Below are positions 36,177 through 46,867 of a stretch of DNA of 64,000 nt, piece by piece. The notes beneath the pieces are model-generated. The model was not told the DNA's origin, ran no database searches, and saw nothing but the letters and a program-made list of their open reading frames with translations. Source of the DNA: an uncultured Flavobacteriales bacterium. Lineage in GTDB: Bacteria > Bacteroidota > Bacteroidia > Flavobacteriales_G > Salibacteraceae. Position 1 is the stretch's first letter. Every line of letters starts with the position of its first letter. The stretch lies in contig CALCCE010000304.1 in NCBI GenBank assembly GCA_937899835.1, positions 1 through 64,000 of the forward strand, given 5' to 3'. Made by a program: the position numbers and the translations under genes.

Positions 36177-37886
36177 ATGAAGTTTGACATTCTTCGCTCC
36201 CTGGTATTCCTGGCCTTGTTGGCAGGATGGAGTACGGCAACGTTGGCTCAGGATGATATTTCGGTAGAAGATGCCGATACCATCAAAGCCAATCCAATAG
36301 TAGTTACAGGCCAAGGAAATCGATCGGTTGCTGCCCCCAAACGCATCAACGATCGCCCACAGTTGGTCAATGATGTTCCGGAAGCACCCAAGGTGAACTA
36401 CCAGACGCAAAACCGGCAATTGAACCAGGAGTTTGATCCCGAACCGATCAATGCTCCACGCATGCGGGGTGTGCCGCTGCCCAATTTGTATCGCGGCCAC
36501 GCCAAAGTAGGTTTGGGCAATTATGGTACTTCCATGGCAGACATACATGTGAGCAGCCTACGCTCACGAGAGAAACATTTGAATGCCCGCTACCGTCACT
36601 TTGCTTCCTCCGGGCAGTTGGATGACGTAGGTCCAAGTAATTTTTCTCAAAATCGCCTCGACCTGTTTGGAAAGAAATATTACAAAAAGCACACTTTGGG
36701 TGGTGGTTTTACCTACGATCGCAATGTGGTGCATTTCTATGGCTTCAACCCCTCCGAATTCGATACCATTTCCAAGGGTGACATCCGTCAGCGGTTTTCA
36801 AAAGTAGCCGGCGATGTGGAGTTGCAAAGTTTTTACAAAGATTCTGCGAGCATCAACCACAACATTAAGGCGCGCGGCTACAACCTCACCGATTTGTTTG
36901 AGGCCAACGAGAGCAATGTAAGGGTAGATGCTAAATTGAGCCGCTATTTCAAGCAAGAGCAGTTTGTGGTCGATCTTGGTTTTGACTACAACAACTTTAA
37001 AATGGTGGGCGATACCCAATCCAATGGCATTGTGTTCATCAATCCCAAGGTAGTGTCTCGGGGCGATCGTTGGAACCTTTCGTTGGGCATGAATGTCATG
37101 ACGGAATTCGACGAGCAATCCAACTTCCACTTTTACCCCAATGCCCAGTTCCGCTACAAGGTATTGGGAGACATCATCATTCCTTACGTTGGCATTACCG
37201 GTGGGCTGTCGCGAAACAGTTTCAATTCGCTTACGCAAGAAAACCCGTTTATGGTTTCAGCCTTTGAGTTGCGCAACACCAACACCAAGTACGAATATTA
37301 CGGAGGGGTGCGGGGCGCCTACAGCGCTACTACCTCATTCAATTTTCAGTTTGCCAAATCGAAGTTGGAAGACATGCACTTCTTTGTGGCCGATTCTACC
37401 AACGGTGTGAACAACCGGTTCACGGTAGTGTATGATACGGTGGTGGTAACGCACCTTAGCGGGCAAATATCGCATCAGAAAACCGACAAGCTCAACCTCT
37501 TACTACGCGCTGATTACTTTGCGTACAACATGAGCAATGAGTTCGAAGCCTGGCAGCGGCCCAACTTGAGGATAACCTTCGCCGGACGGTACCAGTTGAA
37601 CCAAAAGTTGCTCTTTGAGGCCAGCGTATTTGGCATTTCGGGCATGGTGGCCAGAAGCTTTGATGCTGCCGGAGCAGAGGAGAGCTACGGGTCGGGAATT
37701 TTCGGCGATCAGCTCGATGGCATCGTGGACCTCAACCTAGGGGTTGAATACCGCTACACCGAGCGTTTAGGGGTATTTTTGAAGCTCAACAACCTGGCTT
37801 CCATGCGTTACAACCGGTGGCAAAATTACCCGACTCAGCGCTTCAATGTGCTCGGTGGTTTGAGCTATTCTTTCTGGGGAAAGTAA
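36177..37886 (+). CDS. Outer-membrane beta-barrel protein
   Basis: A 569-residue protein with a signal peptide (MKFDILRSLVFLALLAGWST, cleaved near LAQ), a Pro-rich linker, then many alternating amphipathic strands typical of an outer-membrane barrel (GKVGLGNYGTSM-like and RLGVFLKLNNLASMRYNRW segments), ending LGGLSYSFWGK with a terminal aromatic pair. No plug domain or TonB box was seen, so it is not a TonB-dependent receptor in its own right. It is coupled to the large TPR gene three bases upstream, which suggests they act together in the envelope. Confidence 0.8.
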   Translation: MKFDILRSLVFLALLAGWSTATLAQDDISVEDADTIKANPIVVTGQGNRSVAAPKRINDRPQLVNDVPEAPKVNYQTQNRQLNQEFDPEPINAPRMRGVPLPNLYRGHAKVGLGNYGTSMADIHVSSLRSREKHLNARYRHFASSGQLDDVGPSNFSQNRLDLFGKKYYKKHTLGGGFTYDRNVVHFYGFNPSEFDTISKGDIRQRFSKVAGDVELQSFYKDSASINHNIKARGYNLTDLFEANESNVRVDAKLSRYFKQEQFVVDLGFDYNNFKMVGDTQSNGIVFINPKVVSRGDRWNLSLGMNVMTEFDEQSNFHFYPNAQFRYKVLGDIIIPYVGITGGLSRNSFNSLTQENPFMVSAFELRNTNTKYEYYGGVRGAYSATTSFNFQFAKSKLEDMHFFVADSTNGVNNRFTVVYDTVVVTHLSGQISHQKTDKLNLLLRADYFAYNMSNEFEAWQRPNLRITFAGRYQLNQKLLFEASVFGISGMVARSFDAAGAEESYGSGIFGDQLDGIVDLNLGVEYRYTERLGVFLKLNNLASMRYNRWQNYPTQRFNVLGGLSYSFWGK

Positions 37887-37888
37887 GT

Positions 37889-37908
37889 AGCTGAAAAACA
37901 GCTCTTTT
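37889..37908 (+). terminator. Weak hairpin after the barrel gene
   Basis: A 5-bp stem (AGCTG at 37889-37893, CAGCT at 37899-37903) with a five-base A loop is followed by CTTTT. It begins within three bases of the stop and may be a weak intrinsic terminator. Confidence 0.35.
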
Positions 37909-37990
37909 GAGTGGCTCTCCTTGTTAATTAGATGTTAATAAAAAGCCTGACTTTTAGGGCTTTCCAAGCGGTTTTGGCGCTTGTCTTTGG

Positions 37991-37998
37991 TATATTTG
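37991..37998 (+). promoter_or_regulatory. Promoter -7 box for gyrB
   Basis: TATATTTG is an exact TAnnTTTG match, 38 bases before the gyrB ATG. Several TTG/TTTG trinucleotides lie upstream, none at the standard distance. Confidence 0.45.
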
Positions 37999-38003
37999 CT
38001 TAG

Positions 38004-40001
<1,998 letters not shown>

Positions 40002-40020
40002 TACAACTACCACATATATT

Positions 40021-40049
40021 AAAAAAGCGGCCCAATAGCCGCTTTTTTT
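40021..40049 (+). terminator. Intrinsic terminator after gyrB
   Basis: A 10-bp perfect stem (AAAAAGCGGC at 40022-40031, GCCGCTTTTT at 40038-40047) with a six-base loop and a T run to 40049, 20 bases after the gyrB stop. Confidence 0.85.
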
Positions 40050-40067
40050 ATGCTTTAAAATTGCCAT

Positions 40068-40111
40068 AAAACGAAACAGCCGCCCGATTTTTCTGGCGGC
40101 TGTTTCGTTTT
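40068..40111. terminator. Strong bidirectional hairpin between convergent genes
   Basis: A perfect 17-bp inverted repeat (40068-40084 and 40095-40111) with a 10-base loop; both outer edges are T- or A-rich, so it can terminate from either strand. It lies between gyrB and the convergent anti-sigma-like gene whose stop is at 40128. Confidence 0.85.
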
Positions 40112-40127
40112 ATCAAGTAGGGGCGGA

Positions 40128-41534
40128 TTAGCTTCCACTAACAGCAATAGAGCCTTGGTAATGCATCGGCTTGCCGTCTTTGTCGGTAGTAACCACGGTC
40201 CAGACGTAAGTTTCGCCTTTACGCACCCGTTGGGTACTTTGCGCCAAACGGCCGTCCCACGGAGCGATTTCGGAAGTGTTGTACACCATCACCCCGCTGC
40301 GGTCGTAGATCGTCAGCTGAAAAGGAGGATGACTACTGGTAATGGCAAATGGAAACCAGTTGAGATTTTCACCATTCGGACTTGTAGGGTTGAAAGATCG
40401 AGGCGCCAACAGGTTGTAGTCAGAATATACCTGAACGTTTTCTTCCGTAACAGAGGTGCACCCGGCATCGTTCATCGCCAACACTTTTACCTGATGGGTG
40501 CCTTTGGTGTTAAAAATGTATTCTACCCGGTTGGTACCCATGAAAGTCGTTTCCTGAGTCGATAAACCTTCTTGACGAGTGCCCATATCCCACTGCAATT
40601 GAACGTTCTCGTTGGAAGTAACTTCCAAAACAGTGTAGGGGTTTCGAGTGAGATCGTCGGGCATTTTGGTGGTGATCGAAATTTGAGGGGCTTGTGCCAC
40701 TTCAATGGAAAGTTCATTGGACAAGTGCTCTTCTCCGTTGACATCAATGACTTTGAGGCGAACAGCATAGGATCCAGAACGCTCAAAAGCGTGAATGGGC
40801 ATTACTTCTTCTGAGGTATGGCCGTCTCCAAACTCCCAAATAAATTGACTTCCTGTTCCGGTAAGTTTAGCACTAAACGGTATAGGAGCTTGAGGACAAA
40901 CAGGGCCTTCGGTACTCGAAATTTCCACGACCATTGGTTGAGGAAGGTCCGGTTGAGGGCCGTCCACAATAGGATAGTTGGAGTTGAATGAAAATACTTT
41001 AGGAGCTGTAGTAACCTGATCTGGTGCTTCTTGAACAGGCTGCGTAACCACTTCTGACGGAGCGGTGTATTGAGAAGTCGTCGTGCTTTGGCTGTGAACG
41101 GTTCTCGGCTCGCTGGAGGCTGCGAAAGTATTGGCTTCCGATTCTAAAAGAGTAGCACTGATGGTCGATGCTTCCTCTGGCGTGTTTGCGGAAGAGGAAG
41201 GGACCACGGATTCGGAAGGTTGCTCTACAAGACCAGTGCTGGTAGCATTTTCAGGAGGTGTTTGAGCAATCATTTGTGTGGAAGCGGCTGCTGGAACTTT
41301 GGCTTGTGGTAAAGTGGTGCTGTCTTCAGAGAGCATCCAGTAGGAGCCTGCGGTAAGTAGTACCGCTGCCCCGGTGGCCAGCAGCCAACCTTTTCGGCCA
41401 CTCCCAACAGGAGTAGAAGAGGCATCCATCTTAGCGGAAAGCTCTTCCCAATGTGCGGGGTTGTAAGGAACCTCAAGCTGCTCGAGCGCATCTTTCATTT
41501 GGTTCTCAAACCCGGTATGATTTGTCTTAGCCAT
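40128..41534 (-). CDS. Membrane-anchored PKD protein with gliding-motility-type C-terminal domain; putative anti-sigma factor
   Basis: A 468-residue protein with an uncleaved-looking single membrane helix at about 49-68 (GWLLATGAAVLLTAGSYW). The first 48 residues are cytoplasmic and resemble the FENQMKDALEQLEVPYNPAHW segments of anti-sigma-like proteins in this phylum. Beyond the helix are a Thr/Ser/Glu-rich linker, a PKD domain (FIWEFGDGHTSEEVMPIHAF) and a C-terminal domain (RSFNPTSPNGENLNWFPFAI, LTIYDRSGVMVYNT, TYVWTVVTTD) like the CHU_C/T9SS type B region. Its ATG overlaps the sigma-factor stop by one base. Role as a transmembrane anti-sigma factor is inference from that coupling and topology. 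Confidence 0.8.
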   Translation of the reverse strand: MAKTNHTGFENQMKDALEQLEVPYNPAHWEELSAKMDASSTPVGSGRKGWLLATGAAVLLTAGSYWMLSEDSTTLPQAKVPAAASTQMIAQTPPENATSTGLVEQPSESVVPSSSANTPEEASTISATLLESEANTFAASSEPRTVHSQSTTTSQYTAPSEVVTQPVQEAPDQVTTAPKVFSFNSNYPIVDGPQPDLPQPMVVEISSTEGPVCPQAPIPFSAKLTGTGSQFIWEFGDGHTSEEVMPIHAFERSGSYAVRLKVIDVNGEEHLSNELSIEVAQAPQISITTKMPDDLTRNPYTVLEVTSNENVQLQWDMGTRQEGLSTQETTFMGTNRVEYIFNTKGTHQVKVLAMNDAGCTSVTEENVQVYSDYNLLAPRSFNPTSPNGENLNWFPFAITSSHPPFQLTIYDRSGVMVYNTSEIAPWDGRLAQSTQRVRKGETYVWTVVTTDKDGKPMHYQGSIAVSGS

Positions 41535-42106
41535 TATTGGTAATTCAAGACTTTATGAAATGCTTTTTTCAAATTCATTTTCGCTTTCGCGAGGTTCGAC
41601 TTGCTGGTACCAATACTGATGCCCAACGAGTCGGAAATTTCTTTGTGACTAAGGCCTTCCAACACGTAAAGGTTAAATACTGTGCGGTAAGCCGGTGAAA
41701 GCTTTTGCACCTCCGCCAAAACACGTTTCGTTTCTATCGGAGGCCCTTCGTCATCTTCAACTGCGCCATAACCTTCTTTTTCCTGAAGGTGATCCATATA
41801 ATCATCGTCCACGTGAACAAAATGATTTTTGTTCCTCCTAAAATGATCGATGGCAGTGTTCACCACAATTCTTCTTATCCAACCTTCGAAAGAACCTTTG
41901 TTGTTGTACTTGCTCATGTTTGCAAATACTTTGATGAAACCCTCCTGGAGAATGTCTTTGGCCTCGTCGGCGTCTTTAGCATACCTCAGGCACAGTCCCA
42001 TCATTTTCCCATAGAAGCGTTCATAAACCTGTTGCTGACTCGCTCGGTCGCCTTGCAGGCATCCGGCGATAAGCAACTCAAATTCATGTTTACTTACAGC
42101 TCCCAT
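41534..42106 (-). CDS. ECF RNA polymerase sigma factor
   Basis: A 190-residue ECF (sigma-70 group 4) factor. Region 2 is seen as LCLRYAKDADEAKDILQEGFIKVF and GSFEGWIRRIVVNTAIDHFR; region 4 as LSPAYRTVFNLYVLEGLSHKEISDSLGISIGTSKSNLAKAK, the typical DNA-binding helix-turn-helix. A short acidic linker (DEGPP) joins them. It lies upstream of the PKD protein with a one-base stop/start overlap, the usual layout of sigma/anti-sigma pairs. An inverted repeat GACGC-N4-GCGTC (42125-42138) lies in its leader. Confidence 0.93.
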   Translation of the reverse strand: MGAVSKHEFELLIAGCLQGDRASQQQVYERFYGKMMGLCLRYAKDADEAKDILQEGFIKVFANMSKYNNKGSFEGWIRRIVVNTAIDHFRRNKNHFVHVDDDYMDHLQEKEGYGAVEDDEGPPIETKRVLAEVQKLSPAYRTVFNLYVLEGLSHKEISDSLGISIGTSKSNLAKAKMNLKKAFHKVLNYQ

Positions 42107-42124
42107 CGGTCAATACAAATAGTA

Positions 42125-42138
42125 GACGCTAAGGCGTC
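42125..42138 (-). promoter_or_regulatory. Small inverted repeat upstream of the ECF sigma gene
   Basis: GACGC, four bases, GCGTC, 19 bases before the sigma start on the minus strand. It could be a leader hairpin or part of an operator; nothing else confirms either. Confidence 0.25.
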
Positions 42139-42245
42139 AAAGAGGTTGCTTTTTTTTGCCTGTTTTTTCCAATTGGAAAATAATCATTTAAGAAGGATGG
42201 GTCAAGCCGACTTAACCCACAAAGAAATAGTCTTTGAAATGGGGG

Positions 42246-45200
42246 CTACCGCACCAAGGTAACGTGACCGGACACCTCTTTGGGCACACCAGCAAAATCG
42301 CGGTAACGAATGATGTAGGCATAATTTCCAGTAGGGAGAATGGTGCCGTCCTGGTTGTTGGTACCATCCCATTGGTTGGCTACATCTGTAGTGGCAAAAA
42401 CCTGTTGGCCCCATCGGTCGTAGATGATCATTTCAAAGTCGGGAAACCGGCCTCTAAAACCTTCTCCAACGGGCCCGAAGGTTTCGTTCAGATCATCGCC
42501 ATTCGGGGTAAATGCCTGTGGCACCCAAAAGGTGGAAATGTATTCTACGTAGAGCGAGTCGTTCACTGTATCGGTGCAGCCAAACTCATTTTCGATGGCC
42601 AACTCGATGTACTTCCAGCCCGTATCTTGATAAAATATGGAAAAATTGGACTTGGTACTGGTGCGGCCATTTCCTAAGTCCCAGTTGCGTATGAAGCTAC
42701 TCCCCGATAGGTCAGTAAATTCTACCACCGGGTCTTCACTGTTTGGAAAAATCGGAAAATAATTGAAAGATGCTCTCGGATTGGGTCGGCTATTGATATA
42801 GCACGGTTTTTTCAATCGGGTAATACACCCCAGGTCGGTGGTTACCTTTAGTGTTACATCATAGCAACCCACTCCTACAAAAGCATGGGGTACTAATGGG
42901 TCATTGTCTTGTATGGTGGTGCCGTCTCCGAAATCCCAGTCGTAGGCATAGCCCGGAGGAGCAACCGAATCGGGCGAAAAGTTGACCGTGACCGGGTCAC
43001 AACCTTCTAAAATGTCTGCCGAAAATTCAGGATTTTGAAAATCGCCCACGTAAATGGTTATTGTTTCCACGTCTACCGTTGAAAGGCAAGCGTCTTCTAC
43101 CGTTACGGAATACGTAGTGGTCACAACCGGATTGACAAAAAAGTTGGTGCCCTGACCAAGGCCTTGGTTGAAGGTATACGTCAAGGGTTGTACCCCACCG
43201 CCAGCGGTTGCCGACAGTTCAATCACATCTCCTTTACAAATGGTATCGCTACCATTGGGCGCGGTAGAAGCCTGAATGTCTGGATATCCCCCTACTTGGA
43301 TCAGAGTGAAGGCAGTTGTAGCCGGAGTGTTGCAAGCATCGGTTACCGTCACTACATATTGAGTAGTAGCATTGGGCGAAACCACATGTGCAGACCCTAT
43401 GCCCAAACCGTTGTTCCAATTGTAAGTGTAGCCTCCAAACCCTCCTGTGGCAGAAGCACTAATCGTAGCAAAATCGCCCGGACATATCGTATCTACCGGA
43501 AATGGGTTGGTGGTTACTTGGATGGAAGGATAGCCTCCTACCTGCACAAAAACATTGGTGATGAAAGCAGGACTGGCACAACCATCAGTTACGGTAACTA
43601 TGAACAAAGAAGGACTGGTAGGCGAAACCACAATTGGGTTACCCGTAGACCCATTGCTCCAGGTATAATTATAATTTCCGTCTCCACCGGTGGCCACCAC
43701 GCTGAGGGTAGTTTGATCACCAATACAAATGGTATCATCCGCTGTGCTGGCTATAGCACCGAGAGTATCCAATACCGTTACATCAACCGTATCCAAAGGA
43801 CCGCTACACCCGTTTGAATCAAAAACTTGCACGGTGTAACTGGTAGGCATTGCGGTAGTTACGTTAACGCTGGCTCCGGTTTGTCCAGTGCTCCATACAA
43901 AGGTATAAGGAGGTGTGCCTCCGCCAGCTGTGGCTGAAATGGTGTGGGTGTTGCTCACACAAACCGTAGTATCGTTGGATGCAGTGATGGTAAGCGAATC
44001 AGGTTGCGGAATGTTGACGGTATCCACGGTAGAGCAACCGTTTGCATCTGAAACGGTGACAAAATTATCGCCAAAACACAGCCCAAAATTCGTAGCAGAT
44101 GTTGTGCCGTTGGCCCAGGTAAAAGTATATCCTGGTTGGCCACCCGCTGCGGAAATCGTTGCCGAACCGTCACAGTTTGTTGTGCCAAAGCAACTCACCG
44201 GTTGAATATTGCTGGAAGTCGGTATAATTTGCGGAGGTTGATTGATGGTAACATTGCCAAAAGCCACCGAACCATTTCCATCAACTACCAAAGCAGAATA
44301 AGTACCCCCTGGTAGGTTAAGTACTGAATCGGTAGGGTTAGAGCTGGTTACTTGCCGAACAATGTTGTTGTTGGCATCCCGCCAGGTAAAAAACCAAGGG
44401 CCCACTGAATTGGAAGAAGTGTCTGTTCCTGTGATGTAGCCTGTACTATCCCCAAAACAGGGGACATCGAGGGAGTCAAAGACCGGAAACAAGCAAGAAG
44501 GAGTAACCAATACTGAGTCAGAGACGGTTGTGCCATTGCAAAGTGTTGCAGTAGCATAGTAGGTGGTAGGTTGTGTTGGTGAAACGTTGATAGAGGCTGT
44601 ACTGCCCACGGGTGGGCCGCCAAATCCTACCGTCCAGTTGAGGGAGCCTGGTGTATACCTCCGGCTGTCATTGGTAGCGGTCCACTGTGAATTGTTCCGT
44701 CCGGGAACTACGAAAGCTGTGGTACCCGCAATGTTGTGTAATCCTTGTGTCGCCCGATTGGGGTTGCCGGGAGGCCAGGTAAAACAGTTCGGTTTGGTGG
44801 TGATGTGGTTGTCAATAACGTTGGATCCCTCGTGCAACACAATTTGAAAAGTGCCAATGGTTCCGGTGCAACTAAACATGTACACATTATAGGAAACGAC
44901 AAACATTCGGTTTGGAGCAGTTCCAATTGTTTGGTAGCGCACAAAAGGACCTGCACCACCGGTGATCGATGGGTTCCAATCTTGCCAGGGGCCGAAAATG
45001 CAGTTTTTGGGCACGTTTCCTGCGGCACTTGGAATAGCATTAACACCCCAGTTGTTTCCCCATCCGAATGCAGGAGGAGTAAACGAAATCCAACCATTGG
45101 CCGCGATGTAGCAAGTCGTGTAGGTATTACAGAAAAAATCAAAAGAGAAACCAATGGGCACTGCTCCCGAAACAGCATCATCTCCCAGGGTAAGGGCTGT

Positions 45201-45398
45201 TCCAGTGGTCGTTTGAGGTGCAAACGGAATCGTGGAAATAACGTAGCTGTTGGAGTTGATCGATCCCGTTACCGAAGCGGTAAGGGTAACCGTATCCGGA
45301 GGACAAAAAATCGTGTCATTGCCAACAGATATCTGGGCTATGGTTGCTAAAGGCAGTGAAAAAACCGCCAACAGGAATGGAAGAATAAAGCGTCTCAT
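42246..45398 (-). CDS. Giant secreted adhesin-like protein with SprB, Ig-like and PKD repeats and T9SS type B domain
   Basis: A 1050-residue exported protein. Starting at the ATG at 45398 gives a signal peptide (MRRFILPFLLAVFSLPLATIAQ). A beta-rich N-domain of about 230 residues (IPFAPQTTTGTALTLGDD, AANGWISFTPPAFGWG) resembles a secreted carbohydrate- or matrix-binding module. Next are SprB-type repeats (PVSCFGTTNCDGSATISAAG, GDNFVTVSDANGCSTVD), three closely similar Ig-like repeats (each starting DTICxGD and ending VTVTDxC), two PKD domains (YDWDFGDGTTIQDNDPLVPH) and a C-terminal T9SS type B/gliding-motility domain (VPQAFTPNGDDLNETFGP, FEMIIYDRWGQQVFATTD). SprB is the mobile gliding adhesin of flavobacteria; whether this cell glides is unknown. 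Likely surface-exposed. Confidence 0.9.
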   Translation of the reverse strand: MRRFILPFLLAVFSLPLATIAQISVGNDTIFCPPDTVTLTASVTGSINSNSYVISTIPFAPQTTTGTALTLGDDAVSGAVPIGFSFDFFCNTYTTCYIAANGWISFTPPAFGWGNNWGVNAIPSAAGNVPKNCIFGPWQDWNPSITGGAGPFVRYQTIGTAPNRMFVVSYNVYMFSCTGTIGTFQIVLHEGSNVIDNHITTKPNCFTWPPGNPNRATQGLHNIAGTTAFVVPGRNNSQWTATNDSRRYTPGSLNWTVGFGGPPVGSTASINVSPTQPTTYYATATLCNGTTVSDSVLVTPSCLFPVFDSLDVPCFGDSTGYITGTDTSSNSVGPWFFTWRDANNNIVRQVTSSNPTDSVLNLPGGTYSALVVDGNGSVAFGNVTINQPPQIIPTSSNIQPVSCFGTTNCDGSATISAAGGQPGYTFTWANGTTSATNFGLCFGDNFVTVSDANGCSTVDTVNIPQPDSLTITASNDTTVCVSNTHTISATAGGGTPPYTFVWSTGQTGASVNVTTAMPTSYTVQVFDSNGCSGPLDTVDVTVLDTLGAIASTADDTICIGDQTTLSVVATGGDGNYNYTWSNGSTGNPIVVSPTSPSLFIVTVTDGCASPAFITNVFVQVGGYPSIQVTTNPFPVDTICPGDFATISASATGGFGGYTYNWNNGLGIGSAHVVSPNATTQYVVTVTDACNTPATTAFTLIQVGGYPDIQASTAPNGSDTICKGDVIELSATAGGGVQPLTYTFNQGLGQGTNFFVNPVVTTTYSVTVEDACLSTVDVETITIYVGDFQNPEFSADILEGCDPVTVNFSPDSVAPPGYAYDWDFGDGTTIQDNDPLVPHAFVGVGCYDVTLKVTTDLGCITRLKKPCYINSRPNPRASFNYFPIFPNSEDPVVEFTDLSGSSFIRNWDLGNGRTSTKSNFSIFYQDTGWKYIELAIENEFGCTDTVNDSLYVEYISTFWVPQAFTPNGDDLNETFGPVGEGFRGRFPDFEMIIYDRWGQQVFATTDVANQWDGTNNQDGTILPTGNYAYIIRYRDFAGVPKEVSGHVTLVR
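43020..43745 (-). repeat. Three tandem ~80-residue Ig-like repeats within the adhesin gene
   Basis: Three successive units, each about 245 nucleotides, start with Asp-Thr-Ile-Cys-x-Gly-Asp and end near Val-Thr-Val-Thr-Asp-x-Cys. Unit starts lie near 43736, 43492 and 43246 on the minus strand. Unit 1-2 similarity is high over the hydrophobic core (TYNWNNG-like against NYTWSNG-like); unit 3 is more diverged (TYTFNQG). Confidence 0.6.
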
Positions 45399-45425
45399 GT
45401 TTCCCGCAGAGATGGACCTAATTGT

Positions 45426-45433
45426 CAAACTTA
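45426..45433 (-). promoter_or_regulatory. Promoter -7 box for the adhesin-like gene
   Basis: Reads TAAGTTTG on the minus strand, an exact TAnnTTTG match, 27 bases before the ATG at 45398. Confidence 0.4.
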
Positions 45434-45629
45434 CAAATTCTTACCTTGAGTCATATTCGAACCAAGGTGGTTCTTTTATCATTTTCGGGTCCAATCTTGG
45501 TATGCCGATAAGATTTGGACTTCACCAGAGGAATGCACCCAATGACTCAGACGAAGCGAAAGGTAAACCGTTGCTTCTAAAGGCCGCTAAATCCTTAGCA
45601 AAATTTCCCGCCAGCCGGTTGGAATTACC

Positions 45630-45637
45630 TAATTTTG
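45630..45637 (+). promoter_or_regulatory. Promoter -7 box for mdh
   Basis: TAATTTTG is an exact TAnnTTTG match, 59 bases before the mdh ATG; it lies in the divergent region between the adhesin gene and mdh. The -33 element is not convincing. Confidence 0.4.
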
Positions 45638-45696
45638 GCCCCCGTCAAAAATTCGATAAGTCTTTCGAAATCATTTTATAACCTAAGCACTTAACC

Positions 45697-46629
45697 ATGA
45701 AAATTACCGTTGTCGGAGCAGGAAACGTTGGAGCCACCTGTGCCAATGTGATTGCCCACAAGGAATTGGCCAACGAAGTATACCTCGTTGATATCAAAGA
45801 AGGATTTGCAGAAGGCAAAGCACTCGATATCTGGGAGACCTCACCCATCAATCTCTATGATTCTCGCACCATTGGAGTCACCAACGATTACTCGGCTACC
45901 GCCGGATCGGATGTAGTGGTAATTACCTCTGGGTTGCCACGTAAGCCGGGCATGAGCCGCGATGATTTGATCGCAACCAACGCCGGAATCGTTCAGTCGG
46001 TGACCGAAAACGTAATGGCCACCTCTCCCGATGCTAAAATTGTCATCGTTTCCAATCCTCTGGATGTGATGACCTACGCTGCCTACCTCACCGCTAAAGT
46101 GGATAGCAAACGCGTCTTTGGTATGGCAGGTATTCTGGATACCGCCCGATACCGTTCTTTCCTGGCTATGGAATTGAACGTTTCTCCAAAAGATATTCAA
46201 GCAGTTCTCATGGGTGGCCACGGTGATACCATGGTACCACTGCCACGTTATACCACCGTGGGCGGAATTCCTGTGACCGAATTGATCGAGGACGATAAGC
46301 TCGAAGCTATTGTAAACCGCACCAAAAAAGGTGGTGGCGAAATCGTGAAGCTTTTAGGTACTTCAGCCTGGTATGCTCCCGGAGCTGCTGCTGCACAGAT
46401 GGTAGAAGCCATCGTACGCGATCAACGCCGGGTATTCCCCGTCTGCGCATGGTTGCAAGGCGAGTATGGCATGAGCGACATCTACCTCGGTGTTCCGGTA
46501 ATCCTCGGTAAAAACGGTATCGAGCGCATTATTGAGTTGGAATTGAACGCAGATGAGAAAGCTTTGCTCGACCAATCGGCTGAAGCTGTACGCAACGTAA
46601 TGGGCGTTTTGGACAAAATGAATGCCTAA
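45697..46629 (+). CDS. mdh: Malate dehydrogenase
   Basis: NAD-dependent oxidation of malate to oxaloacetate in the TCA cycle. The 310-residue protein has the Rossmann motif [16 protein letters not shown], the coenzyme-specificity acidic region [17 protein letters not shown], substrate-binding Arg in [24 protein letters not shown] and the catalytic His in [11 protein letters not shown]. This is the lactate-dehydrogenase-like form of Mdh, typical of Bacteroidota. It is followed by a terminator hairpin at 46667. Confidence 0.96.
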   Translation: MKITVVGAGNVGATCANVIAHKELANEVYLVDIKEGFAEGKALDIWETSPINLYDSRTIGVTNDYSATAGSDVVVITSGLPRKPGMSRDDLIATNAGIVQSVTENVMATSPDAKIVIVSNPLDVMTYAAYLTAKVDSKRVFGMAGILDTARYRSFLAMELNVSPKDIQAVLMGGHGDTMVPLPRYTTVGGIPVTELIEDDKLEAIVNRTKKGGGEIVKLLGTSAWYAPGAAAAQMVEAIVRDQRRVFPVCAWLQGEYGMSDIYLGVPVILGKNGIERIIELELNADEKALLDQSAEAVRNVMGVLDKMNA

Positions 46630-46666
46630 TTACATTGAACAGTTTACCACTGAATCAATTATGATG

Positions 46667-46698
46667 GAAGGCATCCCGAAAACCGGGGTGCCTTCTTC
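46667..46698 (+). terminator. Intrinsic terminator after mdh
   Basis: A 12-bp stem with one wobble pair (GAAGGCATCCCG at 46667-46678, CGGGGTGCCTTC at 46684-46695) and a five-base loop. The following T run is short, so it may be less efficient than the others in the window. Confidence 0.6.
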
Positions 46699-46792
46699 AT
46701 ATATAATAAGGTAGCTTTGCAAGGTGCTACAAACCTTCTGTAAAAGACGGCTTCCCAAGGTTTTTCCAGACTTTTTGAGGAAGAACTTTAAA

Positions 46793-46823
46793 TTGGTTTA
46801 TCCGGTTTGTTATTCTATATTTG
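46793..46823 (+). promoter_or_regulatory. Promoter of secDF, near-complete Bacteroidota consensus
   Basis: TTG at 46793-46795, a 20-base spacer and TATATTTG at 46816-46823 fit the TTG-N17-23-TAnnTTTG pattern exactly. The start codon follows after 44 bases. One of the two best promoter matches I found in the window. Confidence 0.65.
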
Positions 46824-46867
46824 CAGGCTCAAAAAAATAACCTGACTACACTTAAAATCAGAATTCA

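Noticed and set aside
42216-42243. Hairpin (CAAAGA / TCTTTG) just downstream of the adhesin gene
   Set aside because: The stem is short, with no T run on the minus strand, so a terminator call is not supported.
43164-43817. Plus-strand open frame of 217 codons inside the adhesin gene
   Set aside because: Antisense to clear Ig-like repeats, with unusual composition and no motif or promoter.
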